Source: Phalacrocorax aristotelis (Eukaryota; Chordata; Aves; Suliformes; Phalacrocoracidae). Taken from it: a stretch of DNA of 64,000 nt. The notes under the pieces are model-generated. The model was given only the letters and a program-made list of their open reading frames with translations, was not told the origin of the DNA and did not search any database. The stretch spans positions 22,823,501 to 22,887,500 of the forward strand of contig NC_134287.1 in assembly GCF_949628215.1 (NCBI RefSeq), read 5' to 3'. Each line of letters starts with the position of its first letter. Position 1 is the first letter of the stretch. The position numbers and the translations under genes were made by a program. Positions 1-12,277 of this stretch are shown here, in pieces.

Positions 1-3000
1 GCAGAATAGCAAACATGACAAACCATTCTCTTCTTGTACAGAAAGAGCTAATAACATGTAATAGTTAGCACCAAGAGTATCAATTACACCACATAAAAAA
101 ATTAATATTTGTAACACATTAAAAAGTGCTGACTTAGGAAAATAATGTATATTTGAATATTCTTTAGCCTAAGGGCTAGACTTCTCACAGGAGCTTTATT
201 TAGTGGTTAGAATTACCCTAACGTTTGGTTCCAGAGAAGGCAGGAGGAGCTGCTCGGGCACAGGAAGCTTTGCTTTACCAAATGTCCTAACGCTGCTAAG
301 GGAATCCAGGAGATCGCAGCCAAATGGGCAAAGTCAGTAACGTGTATATTAAAGTACAGCACTTCAAAGGAAAACGACATTTTTTAAACACTGCATGAGT
401 TTTAAATTTGCTGGATGGACAACAGCATATTTGCTGAGTTTTTACTTGCAGACTACTAACTAGTTCAAAAGAAATCAAAATTCAATCCTTATAACTTCAA
501 TCAATATTTAAAACTGTATGGTCACAGCTGTAGAAAATACCTTGTGCCAGCTTTCCACATCGAAGGGGTTAGCCGAATTTCCCTTATCAGTGTAAACACG
601 TAACCTGTGAACGACCCATCATCCCCACTGACAACGTTCCTGGCACTGTGTAGTGAAAGACAAGATTGGAGAACACGCCATCCATAATTTATTTAGCTTA
701 CACAGTACTAAATTGATACGAACTACCCAAACAATGCTCCGAATGAGGAGGAATCTATTAGCATTACATCCTAATTCCCAGCAGCCAGCTTCATTTTCTG
801 TGTGATTGCACAAAAGTGTCGGGATGCAGCATCTATCCATGTTACTGTCAGTTTACATGGCAGTTTGAATATAGTTACCATAGCCTAAATTCTCAAGACA
901 AGGACAGAAATAAATCTCCATAACCCAGTAACGGAAAGAGCCAGGGTGAAAGCTAAGTGCCAGCAGCAGAACGGGTAAGGCACACAGGCAAGGTCATAAC
1001 GCTGCGCAGACAAGCAGGAATTCCAGATCATCTCAGCCCTCAACAGCAATAATCAGCAAATCTACACTCACACAACCTCCTCCCCGCCCGACGGCCTCTT
1101 CCGTCTCACCCCGGTCATTGCAGGTATTTGCCGAATTCTGAACAACCTGGCGTGCCTGGATTCTCGCCCCTGGAAATCTCTCGGCTACTTCAAACTGCTG
1201 CTGAACCGGCAGCTATTTTGTTCCCCGGCTCTGCCATCTCCCCATCTCAGCACACTTCTGCTGACACTTAACAAAAAGGCCGTGGGCTAGAGAGGAACAT
1301 ATAGACAGGAGATACAACCACCTCCGCAGAAGCCTCTAAGCCATTTCCAGGCAGCTAACTTCAGAAAGAGATACCAAACTCATCCAGTACCTCAGAAGCA
1401 ACCAGCTTCCATCAGCCACGGTGGGAGATGGCGGCCCTTCCAACCCCACCGGTTTGCCTCTCTGGCAGGAACAGTTTTTCCTTTTGATTTCACAAGGCAG
1501 GAGGAATAGCACTGTAGAAACCTCTCTCATTGCCGTGACTGTTTCTGCGAGCCATCCATACAAGCACCTTCTTCCCTAGGTCAGCACCTATTCTGAAATG
1601 CACTATGTGGCTTTGGACTTGAAGATAAGCTTCCCTTCTCTGAATTTTAAGCAGCTCAACTTCCCATAAAAAAACGTCTGCCATAAGGAGACTTTGGTGT
1701 AGTGGCTTATGAGCAAGCCCAGCTCTCCCTGCTGCTCCCCACATGGTTAGGATCACTGGAGAGAACAACTTTGCTTTAGAGGAAAAACACCTCTCAGTTT
1801 CTGTCAGAGTGCCTGAAACCCGAGGCTGAATTTGGGACGGGGACCTGGTACCGGTGCAAGACAAGTCACCGAGAGGTTCATACTGGATGGAGAAAAGCAA
1901 AGGCCAACTCCAAACTAAACTGGATTGACTGACATCGCCCAGCAACAATTGCTCAGGGCAATGCTTTCAAGCTCTCAGTGGAAAGGTGTTTTTCCAAGAC
2001 CTTATAATTGAGATAATTTCACTGGCTGTTTATAACCGCTTCTCCCGACCCCCCGGCCTGGGGAGGCTGAAGGCACAGGGGCTGCAGGCTCCCTCGCTCC
2101 CCTGGGGGCATTTGCTGGGCTGGAGCCCTCAAGGCAGGTTTTGGATTTTTTGGGGATGCTTCAAGAATTAATATTTATTACATGCCTAAGATAACAAAAG
2201 GTTTTAATATAAAATATTTGTAAAATGGCAAGTACAATGCCCATTTTGATGTGCTGAATGCAGGAGAGCCTGTGAATGAGCTGGTGCGCTTCTATCAGAG
2301 CAGTAAACCAAGAGTCAGGGTCAGCAGCAGGACCGTGAATTGTTTTGAACACACGCACAGTGGGATGGGTCACCACCAAGGGGAAGCTCCCATAGCCCGG
2401 ACATGAGGAGAGGGGAGTTTTGACAAAAACATTGGTATGTGGGTAAAGAAGAAAGGTTAAACCTTGGAAACGCTGTACAAAAAGCGGTAAAGTTTAACAG
2501 CATTACCATACGTGGACTGCAGCACTGGAAGAAGCTGAATATACAGCTAAAATTGTCCGTCTGGGGGGCAGCAAAAGCAAGCTGGCAAAGACAGCTGAAC
2601 TTGCACCTAGCGACTCCTATCACAGCAAACCTCCCTGAAGGCATCTTCCCAGGTAACCAACCAGCTTGTAACACAACAAAACAAGAACCTTCATCCTTTC
2701 TTTTCTTTTTTTTATAGGTATGCCTTTGTTGGTAGCTTTCATGACATTTAAATGTAAATGAATCCATGCAAAAGGCTTCTGTTTGGAACTCTGACTTTAT
2801 AAAACAGTTCAAAAGTAGAATCAGCTTGCAGTACGCATAAAACTTGTATTCTTATACAGCTAGGATATTCCCTTTCAGTAATCGTCAATTGGGAAGTGAC
2901 TGTAAACACTTTATAAGCTTGTGGCAAGAATACAGGGTAGTTCAAACAATGGAAACAAATATTTAGCAAATACCTGTGTTCCTTTTCTTCAGGCTGCTGT

Positions 3001-6000
3001 TTGCCCTGGCTCCCTTCCCAGAGCAAGCCCATGTTTAACAGCTCTGCTGAGGCGCAGCCACAGCTTCACCCAGCACTGGCGGACAGAAGCTAACGGCCCT
3101 TGCTTTAGCTGACCAGTTTGAGCAGAAATATGTGGCCAATAATACCAGTAGCCAATGCATAACAGTATCTACTATGGGAACAGCTCTCCAGTTTTGCTCC
3201 AGTTTTCTGTGACATTATGTGTTCTGGCAGACAAACATTTAAGGGTTTCTGCTGGGCAGCTAAGAACTTGCAAAGAGCTGCAAGTCTCTTGAGCTAGGCT
3301 GGTTTTTGGTGGCTGTTCCTCTTCTGACGCCCAGCCCTGCACGTGCCTGCAGCTCAGTGACATCGCTACGACACCCAGGAATACGTTCATGGCTGTCTCG
3401 CAGTGGTTAGAGCCCAGGACCCGTATAAAGGCTTGCAAGGCCATTTCCTGCCACGTTTTATAGGTCAAACTGTAACTATTATAAGCAATAACATTCCTTT
3501 TCTATTTTTGATAGAAACTTAAGTTTACCACTCTGGAAGACCTGAAACATGTATATGAAGTTCACAGCAAACTGGTGCATCACTGGTGCGTGTATTTTGA
3601 ATAATAGGGACTTCTGAGGGTTACACGAGTGTACACAGACGTGACCCAAGCCTCCCTGGCATCAGTGGAGAGCATTGACAACTTCAGCCTGCGCCGAAGT
3701 GGCTCGTGCATGGGGACAGCGGCCCTCTGTGGGGCATTAGGCTTGCCCGCTGTTTTCCACAGGCTGGAGCACAAAAGCGCCCTTAATGCGACAGCTCCTG
3801 GCATTACACTGAGCTGTGCATTGTTGCGCACAGCCCGCATGTCCAGCGGAAACATCCGTGTCTCTGCTGACATTCCTCAAGTGGCACAGTGGTGCAATAA
3901 AACCACCCATAATACACATGGCAGCTTTCACTGGTTTGGAATTTACTCCGCTTCACACATCGCTAACGCTAAAGGGCGCACAGGACAGACAGATTTAAGA
4001 TAGAAGAATTTTACAGACCTTTAAAATTGCACCATTTTGAGCCTGTAGTAAAACACATATTCTGTTCCCAATATCCACCGACATCTCAAGTACTTTTTTT
4101 GAGTCTTCCAGCCAGACTTAGCTCTAACATATGTTAGTGCTACTTATTTCAGCACAGGATTTTCTCCATTTTTTCACTATAGCTTAAACACTCTTACATT
4201 ACTTTCAATATACTTTTAATTCTTACTGGAAAGTCAAACAATTTAAGAGGATGATAGGTCTGGAAGCCAATAAAACTTATCATCCCCCTGTTGGGCAAAT
4301 AGCAGGCAGTATGCTTGTGTGGCTGTGAAAAGGTTTCAACATTTCATTTAGTCCCATCTCACTTTTAAAAAAAATAAAAAACAAAAAAACCCACATTGTT
4401 TAAGAATTTTACTTAACACCTTTCCTAAACAAAAGCCTCACAGGCAGACCACCCCAAGGGTTTATTACAGCATTGCTGCTAGAACATGTATGTCCTGCCG
4501 TAGCTAACAATGAACGCAGAAGGGCTTAAAAATAAACAAGATTAACAAGTCATGAATTTGGTCCATATGGCCTTTTGGTCTTTTGCCCTTCCTGAAATCA
4601 TACGCTGCAATCGGCATGGTACGAGAAGGTAAAAATAGTCTTCATTCAAGCCTTCTTTATCTCAAAATAGAAAAGCTGCATCAAGAAAAAAAATGCCATT
4701 TCCTACAGTTACATATATCACCACACACAGGTCTTAAGTGCTTCTCTTTGCAGCCTGTTCCAGCATTCAGATAAATAGGTGTTTCCCTAACTTGAGTGTT
4801 TACAGTAGAATTCAAATATTTTCATTTCAAAGACAAGTGTTTCTTTTTCTTTCCCTCCCCTCCTCAAGCAGCCAGGTTAGTTTTATGCAGGAAGAAATAC
4901 TTTAGAGCTGAGTAAGTCCTATACCATGCTTAATTTGCCATACTGTTAAAATGTGGGTAACGACTGACTTCTTAAAAGTCGAAGGAGTGGAGTATCTGCA
5001 GCCACACCTAGCTAAAGAAGTGACTCATAACTTGGTTGTGACAGGTTTATAACTTTTCTTCCCCAGTGGAAAATGCACAAGTTGCAATTAAAATCTGGGT
5101 GAGGCTGGACAAACCCAAAAATGTTTGGAATTATTCTGAAGTTTTAATTGAAGCTGCACAGAATGGAGCAGCTGCGGCTGGGTGGGAATGAGACTTCGAC
5201 ATTTAGCAAAGTGTCACAGAACAGAAATCTTGCTATCACAGATATGACTAATTCACTTCTGTGTCTGACATCCATCTTCTCCAACTTGTGAAATCAAGAT
5301 AATTTCTACTTCAATCCGACAGAAGCAGAGGGATGAGCAATTCCATTCAAACCAAATAATACAAGTTCCCTTCAAAGGTAACTTGAAAATTAATATTTTC
5401 ACAAGATGTTCATGGTTCATCAGCTGCATAGGTCTTTAAAAAGCATAAAGGGTCTTCTCCAGATGGACAGCACCTCACAGAGAAGTGATGCCAACTACCT
5501 CCCAATCCACGTCTATTTAGGTAAGAGACCACCATGTGTCCAGGGAAGCTAGCTTCTAACCCCTAGTAGAAACCACTGCAAGCAACAAAACAGAGATTCG
5601 CTTGATTTTCATTACATTAACAAGATCGCAAATATTTGGCTTCCATCTTAAACTGAGAGACTATAATGACACACCCAGTTCCTTTTGATAGCTGTTTCAG
5701 CTGAGAAGTGGATAGCACCTCTGCAATGCCAAGCGTCTGGAACCGCGATGAACGAGCCCTGAAGCAAAATGGCAGGGACTGGCTCTGGGCAGGACAAAGC
5801 AAAGAACCACTTGTGTCAAAGGAAATAACCACCTTAAAGCATACTGAGATGAATCTAATCTGAAACAAGACAGAATTCCTAACTTTCATGCAAATAAGTC
5901 ACACAACCCTCAGTAGTGCTGAGTAACAAGGAAAACTGCACGGGAAGGGAGGTCTTTTAAGGACTTACCTGATGGTGGGGAAAGCACACATAGGAAACAA

Positions 6001-6004
6001 CATG
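1..6004. other. AT-rich intergenic DNA, no gene recognised
   Basis: Open frames up to 163 codons occur here, but none resembles a protein family I know and none shows a convincing exon chain. In human the upstream neighbour of PPP2R2D is TCERG1L; I looked for its FF-domain residues and did not see them. TTTATT words (AATAAA on the - strand) near 2,172 could mark a minus-strand 3' end, but no matching coding exon was found. Confidence 0.5.
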
Positions 6005-6506
6005 TGCAGTGTTGGGCGCTGCAGGACATTGAGGGTATAAAGCTACTGGAGAGTGTCCAGAGGAGGCCACGGAGTTGGGGAAGGGTTAGAGGGGAAGCCG
6101 TACGAGGAGCAGCTCAAGTCCCTTGGGTTGTTCAGCTGGACCAGAGGAGGCCGAGGGCAGCCTCATGGCGCTCTGCAGCTCCCTCCCGAGGGGAGGAGGA
6201 GGGGCAGGGCTGGTCTCTGCTCTCTGGTGACCAACGCCAGGACCCAAGGGAACGGCAGGGAGATGTGCCAGGGAGGGTCAGGCTGGGCATTAGGGAAAGG
6301 CTCTTGCCCCAGAGGGTGGGGGAGCCCTGGCACAGGCTCCCCAGGGAGGCACCACGACACCAAGGCTGGCGATATTCCAGAAGCACTTGGACAAGGCCCT
6401 CAGAGACATGGTGTGAATTTGGGGTGTCCTGTGCAGGGACGGGAGCAGGGCTCCATGATCCCTCCGGGTCCCTTCCAGCTCAGGACTTGCTATGATTCTA
6501 TGATCT
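6005..6506 (+). mobile_element. CR1 LINE fragment, 3' end
   Basis: The end of a chicken-repeat-1 non-LTR retrotransposon. Diagnostic features, from memory of avian CR1 consensus, are GAGTGTCCAGAGGAGGCCAC near the start, GAGGGTCAGGCTGGGCATTAG, the CAGGCTCCCCAGGGAGGC block, GGGTCCCTTCCAGCTCAGGA, and the tail TATGATTCTATGAT at about 6,491-6,505. Only about 500 bp of the 3' part is present, as expected from 5'-truncated insertion. Open frames inside it are remnants and not host genes. Confidence 0.88.
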
Positions 6507-9500
6507 AGGGTTTGCTGGCACTTTTTCTACTTGACAGAAGAAAACTGAAATGCAGAAGCAGATTGACATCTTCACAGAACATACTATCTGAACTCAGAAC
6601 TAAAAATCAAGGGCAGCTCTGATCAAAGCGATTACAACCTCATTACATTCAAACAGAGCATATCCACAGCTATACTTCATGTTCTCTATGCTTTAAAATT
6701 ATTCATATGAGCCAAATCAACCAGAAGAAAGAGAGCAAACAGATGCAAAACCACACGGAATTGTTGTAAGAATATTTTGCTAAATGTCCAGTGATCCACC
6801 GCTGAGGAAGTAACCCACCTTCAAGGAGAATCGAAAGCAACTACAACCCATTACCATCAAGCACATCACTTCTGTAAAGGTACTACAGGCAGGAGGCAGG
6901 AGAGAGGACCGGGAAGAAGGACTTCATTTTGGAAGAAAAAAGCTGAAAAATACAGCTTCTACAACAGCATTCTCTGAAGGGCCCAGTAACCTGTATGGAG
7001 TGATCAGGGCAACAGGCGGAGCTTTGACACCTGCTGACAGTGGTACCTGGAGAAAATGGGTCGTTCAGCTTTCAGATGACAGTTTCAGCTGCCTAGGCAT
7101 AATCGGAGACAAACAGCAGAAGGCTTCAACGCAGGAGGAGAAACATGCCAGAAAGAGACTAGGGCATGCTGGTGGTGGTGTAGTGCTACAGCAAACACAG
7201 AATAAAATTAAATAAAGAAGCCAACTCCCAACCATGAGTACACATGGACTGAAATTACAAGCCAAAATACGAGGCTATAGCACTGATCAAAATTACTGCC
7301 TGTCTGCCAGGATGGCAAAGCTGACTGCAGTACGCTAAAGCGTACCCGAGAGGAGAAAAGGGCAGGAAAGGCAAAGGTATAGTCACTCAGAATTCTCCCA
7401 ATCTACGCAGACTAGGCCATAGAGGCCAAACTAATAGATAATCTCCAAACTTAATCTTAGCTACTGCCAACTGCTGTTTTATGAAACAGCGAGTTACTGC
7501 ACAAAATGAGATGTAATCCCTGGCTTGGTCCGAGTAAAATGCCAAACCATATTCGAACACACACCAATGCAATTTAGGAGAAAACTCTTGTGGCTCCTCA
7601 ACCACGCACATGAAGCAACTGTTCCCAAGATCCTCTACAAGTAGCAACATTTTTGACGTCAGTAAAAAAGTGTTTTATATCGAAGTGTTCAGAGTGCTGA
7701 GAAACTGCCTGAAGTTTTTGTTTAGCTCAAGATCTTTCCTTATAATGCCAGAGAGCAATTACTGGATCAAAGCATGAAAAACACAATAGAGCAGACATTT
7801 TCTTCAGTGAGGAGGTGATTCAGCTATCAAAGAGTTTCTTTTGTTTCTATTTTGGGGAAAAAAATCACTGCTTTCAGATGTCTAAAGCTGATGTTCCCAA
7901 GGTATACTCATCGTGACTGTCAGCTGCAGCAAAGGTCTCTGCATCTCTTCCCTTCTCCTCACATTCTTTCCTCTCTAAACAACCATTCGAAAAGCCTGAC
8001 AATACTACTGGAGCGTAAGCAGGACAAGAAATTGTGACTAACTAGGGCACACTTTGTCTTTGCAGCTGTAAACAGAGCAAAGCAAATGCCATCATCCCTT
8101 CCTTTCCTTCATGCAGAAGCTATCCATAACGCACAAATGAAATGCGTGGCAGCAGCCAAACTAGTGCTAGGAAAAAAGGTTGTGCTGCTTCTTCCTGGAA
8201 GAGCTCCCCTCGCCAGTGCCGTGAATCAGCTGGGGCCAGGCTGGCAGAGGCGGCTGCAATGCGTCACAGGGATTTCTGCACGGGACACACAGTCTGGTGG
8301 CAGCGAGGAAGGTGACGGTGCTGCCTGGAGGACTGGCCTTTTGGGAGAGCAGGAAGCCAGGAGAAGAGCTGAATTGCGAGTTTTAGGACATTAGGCTGGA
8401 TGTGAACAAAGGGGCTTAATTTACTGAGGAGCTTGGATACAGGGACTCTTTGGTGCAGAAAAAGAGAATCTAAATGACAATATTTCTGCGAGAGCGGGGT
8501 CTGTAGCTCCCAGCTTTGGGACAGGGCCGAGAGCAGGCATCCACGTAGGAGGGGGTAAGGGGCGAAGACAACAAGGGCAGCAAACTGCTGTAGTTAAACA
8601 AAGACCAGTCTACAGTTGAGGACTGAAGTCCAGAATATGTTTATATACCATATTGATAAACAGCGGTAAAAAATACAGGGGGTAAGAGAGGGCTAAAAAC
8701 TTACCATACCAACTTCTCAACCAGATTTTCTCTGAAGTTTGGAAGACTGACAAAAATTCCATGGGAAAAAATCTGTTGCTCTTCTCACCTAAGAATAATC
8801 AGATGGTTTTATGTCAATAAGCATGTGATACGTATCTATTAGTGAGATCTGATTCTGTATGCCAACCAGTTGTATTTCACTCTATGATAAATGCTATTCC
8901 TATGGCTTGCACTACATTTTTTTGAAAATACAAATACACTTCCAGAGTGCTTTGTTTTCAAAGCAATAGCAGTAAGAGGCCGCTACCAAACCACCAGCAG
9001 AGTTCAGGGCTTTGTTTAATCATAAACAGATAATGGGAAATATGATGAGAAACAACTGCTGATGCGTTGGCAACAACATTTCACACAGCATATGTCAGGG
9101 GGCACGAAGCAGCTGGCTGGGCAAGTTACTATTTTGAGAGAACATTTGGAAACATCGCTGTCAGAAGCTTTTCTTGCTAAGTGTGGCAAGAGCAAAGCGT
9201 CACTTTCTCCTAGGCACAACTCCTAAATACATGACACCAAACGATTAAACTGGAAACAGCCACCGCAAACGCTGCGTGCTTTAATTCTGAGAATTATACA
9301 AAAGCATTACACCCACCCCCATCCCACTGCTTGTGCAGCCTCCCTCTCCCCCCGGGTGCCCCAGCACGTGGGTAGCTGAGCACGGAAAGCTTTCCCAGCA
9401 ACCCGATACCGGTGACCAACACAAACGCCCAGGTAGAGGCAAGTGAGCGGAGAAGTATTTTAAGAAAGTCCCACACAAGTGTCAGGCAACTGTAAACAGG

Positions 9501-10024
9501 CTGAGAAACTGCAAACCCCCCAACAGGTCATGGTGGGCTCAATCTTCTGTTAACACATTCCTTGGAATCTGTGTTCCAAGCTTTAGAAAGCTTGTAAAAA
9601 CTAACTAGTTCCTTCATTTTACTTAACTTATCAAACATAATCAATGAGATGCATTCTGCATAAAAATTTTAACTTTTTTAAAAAAAAGCCACTCATACAA
9701 CACTTCAAAAAAGGACCCTGCTCATAAAATCACATCCATTAGAAAATGAACAAATACATGCACCCATTTCCAGAGACTAATTAATAGTTATTTTATCTTC
9801 AGTTTTCAAATTAGAATATCCTCAGAACAACTGACCTAAGTCAACATTTGAATTCTCTCTCAGATTATACATACTCATTAATTTACATGAGTTTATTGCA
9901 TATAAAAGCATCTAGTTCACTCCAAAATCACACCTCTGCACAAAAAAAAGCAGGGGGAACACTACCCCTGCCCCATACATACAAAAATACTGATGTAAGA
10001 ATTAAGACCGTATATCGTAAACTT
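6507..10024. other. Intergenic DNA, nothing recognised
   Basis: AT-rich non-coding sequence between two CR1 fragments. A perfect TGACGTCA palindrome lies at 7,654-7,661. Small open frames (up to 102 codons) show no family resemblance. Confidence 0.5.
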
Positions 10025-10262
10025 CAACCATTTGGGTTGGGAGGGACCTCCGGAGGTCACCTGGCCCTAAGCCCTGCTTAAAGCAGGGGTGCTTTTAAAA
10101 GGTGGATGAGGCTGCTCACGACCTCGGCCAGTCGGATCAAGACCCTCCCCAAGGATGGGGCTTTGCCCACGCTGGGGCCGCTGGCTCCGGCGCCAGCCCA
10201 CCCTCCTGCGAAGGGCCCTTTCCTTACATCTAAGCTGAATTCTCCTTGCTGCAACTTGCATT
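10025..10262 (-). mobile_element. CR1 LINE fragment, inverted
   Basis: The + strand begins ACCATTTGGGTTGGGAGGGA, then CCTCCGGAGGTCACCTGG and AAGCAGGG, and passes through CCAAGGATGGGGCTTTG to TTTCCTTACATCTAAGCTGAAT. These are the reverse-strand landmarks of the avian CR1 3' region. It is diverged, and its terminal ATTCTATGA repeats are not present. The right edge is uncertain. Confidence 0.75.
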
Positions 10263-11779
10263 GACCGACTTTGGCTGTAAACCACTGAGCAGGGCTGTCC
10301 TCCACCTTCCCCACAGTCACTCCCTAGGTGGCTCACGATATCCAAAGCACAGACACAAGAGATAGCCAACAGCTGTATTTATTTTTAAAACTTTACCATT
10401 ACATGTACAGCTCACCATAATGGCAACGTCAACATGACACATGCAAAAAAGCTAGTACGAACACCGAGTACCTGCTGGTTTTTTTTATTTAACTTTGAAA
10501 TTTATGTTTCTTGTTAAAAAATTCCTAGAAGCTCAGGTCATAGACCTGATTCATGACTAGTAGCTGTCATCACGATTAAAGCAGACTCGGGCCAACAGTG
10601 TGACATAAAACCTCCCCTCTCGGTTCAGTAACGGAACGAAGCCAGTGTTTACTTCAAGGTGAAATAAGACTTCAAGGCACAAGGTCGAGTCCGCGGTGGA
10701 GCTATACCTATTCTGCTCATAGCATGCATAATTTTTTTTTTTTATTTAAATATGTATCTATCTGTTACTAACACAAAGCAATTAAAAACTTAAAAAATGA
10801 AACCTTCAAGACTGAGTTCCTTTCAAAATACAATTAATACTGTTTGAATGTCCATTAGCAAAATAATCTTCATTTTCCAATACAGAAGTTTCAGGTATCC
10901 ATAAAATTATGACATACATATAACATTAATTTTATATATGGATATAGCTGGCTAATCACCACGGGCTAAACGCGCAAGTCAGTCAAAAAATAAAATGGGC
11001 AACCTTCAACAGACAAGTAGGAGTTTCGCTAAGCACAGAGACCAAATAATAGACTGCAACTAATACCTACCCAGGAGACACACTCAGAAGAGTGAGCTGA
11101 AAATTATTTCATTCATATTTGTAAATACATAATACACTGCATAAGGAATAAACAATACAAATCAAGTCATCAACTCGTAAATGGGCACTGACATCATACC
11201 AAGAACTTAAAGAAAACTTAAGTCAAATGCATTTCTACAGCTGAGGTATAGGAAGAGGCTGCAGGCCTCGAGCGTAAATGACCCCCGAGAGGCACCTGAG
11301 GGAGCTGAGGCAAGTGCCAGGCCCAGCCCGACCCCGAGGCACCCGCAGGCTCCACAGGAGGGCAAGGCTCGCTGCAGAGCGCTTCGCTTAGCGGTAGTCA
11401 TCACTGACAAGGCTCTTACTCCTTAAGGAAGAGGTTATACTTCTTTTCTCATCTGCATTCAAGATCACAACTAACGTTCTCTGTTCAGTAACCACTTTGC
11501 TTGTATTTCCCACAAGCAGCACGATTTAGGAAACCTCCCTAACATTTAAGACACGACAACAAAGACCTGTTATCTTCTAAGCGCTCAGCACTTCCCTAGA
11601 AGCAGTAAGGGTTTTAAAGTTTGCGTTGTAGCACCTTCTGAGGGGCTCATAGGTCAAAAACACAGGAGTTTCGGGAAAACGCTAAATAAGTTTTCTTTTT
11701 TTTCCGCTCTTTGAGATTTAGGGGCAAAACTTGCATCCTCACAGCTTTCAGCATCCACTCTGATTTACGAAAAGCCCAA
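10263..11779. other. AT-rich DNA upstream of PPP2R2D island
   Basis: No gene recognised. TGTATTTATTTTTAAAAC near 10,374 reads on the - strand as AATAAATACA after an AT-rich stretch, resembling a 3' end, but no minus-strand coding exon upstream of it could be found. Confidence 0.45.
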
Positions 11780-12117
11780 TCGGCGTACGAGGCCCGAACT
11801 ACAGCGAGGATCGGCGGCGCCCCCGCCAGCCGGGCCCAGGGGCTCCGAGGCGCCAGGTGCCCGCGGTTACACCCCATTTACGGGGCACCAGCTGCGGCCG
11901 CTGATACCGCCACAGCCCCACCGCCCCGGGCGGGGGAACAGGCCCCCGGCCGTCTGCTTTGCCCTGCCCGCCCGAGGGGGGGCTGCCCCGGGGCCCCCGG
12001 CCCGGCCCCGCCGCCCGCCTCTCCTCAGCCCGGCCCCACCGCCCGCTACTCCCCGGCCCCGCCGCTGCCCGGCCCCGCCGCCCGCGCTCGCCGCCTACCG
12101 GAGGGGAGCCGGGGCGA

Positions 12118-12125
12118 TGACGTCA
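12118..12125 (+). promoter_or_regulatory. CRE/ATF palindrome in PPP2R2D promoter
   Basis: A perfect TGACGTCA lies 146 bp before the start codon, inside the CpG island. CREB/ATF binding is an inference from the motif. Confidence 0.6.
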
Positions 12126-12147
12126 CCGGATCAGGCCGACCGGCAAT

Positions 12148-12159
12148 GGGCGCCATTTT
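12148..12159 (-). promoter_or_regulatory. YY1-like site near PPP2R2D start region
   Basis: The + strand reads GGGCGCCATTTTG, whose reverse complement CAAAATGGCGC fits the YY1 core AANATGGCG. Such sites often lie close to initiation in TATA-less CpG promoters. Binding is not shown by sequence alone. Confidence 0.45.
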
Positions 12160-12270
12160 GAAACCCCGAAGCCTCCCGCGGCGGCAGCTCGGTGCGGCGG
12201 CGGCGGCTGCGACCCGCTCCCGGCCGGCGCCTCCCCCCACGGCCCCCCCGCCCCACCGGCACCGTGCGAT

Positions 12271-12277
12271 ATGGCAG
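12271..12277 (+). CDS. PPP2R2D: PPP2R2D coding exon 1 (start codon)
   Basis: Only ATG GCA G is coding (Met-Ala and one base of Gly3), followed directly by the donor GTGAGG. The tiny coding part sits inside the CpG island. The next exon supplies GG to complete the glycine, and 336 bp of GC-rich intron separates them. Reading through the donor gives a long spurious frame that should be ignored. Confidence 0.9.

Noticed and set aside
1490-1948. 152-codon minus-strand frame
   Set aside because: No family resemblance, and no neighbouring exons on the same strand.
2321-2812. 163-codon minus-strand frame
   Set aside because: No recognisable domain, a low-complexity lysine run, and no splice or promoter context. 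Probably chance.
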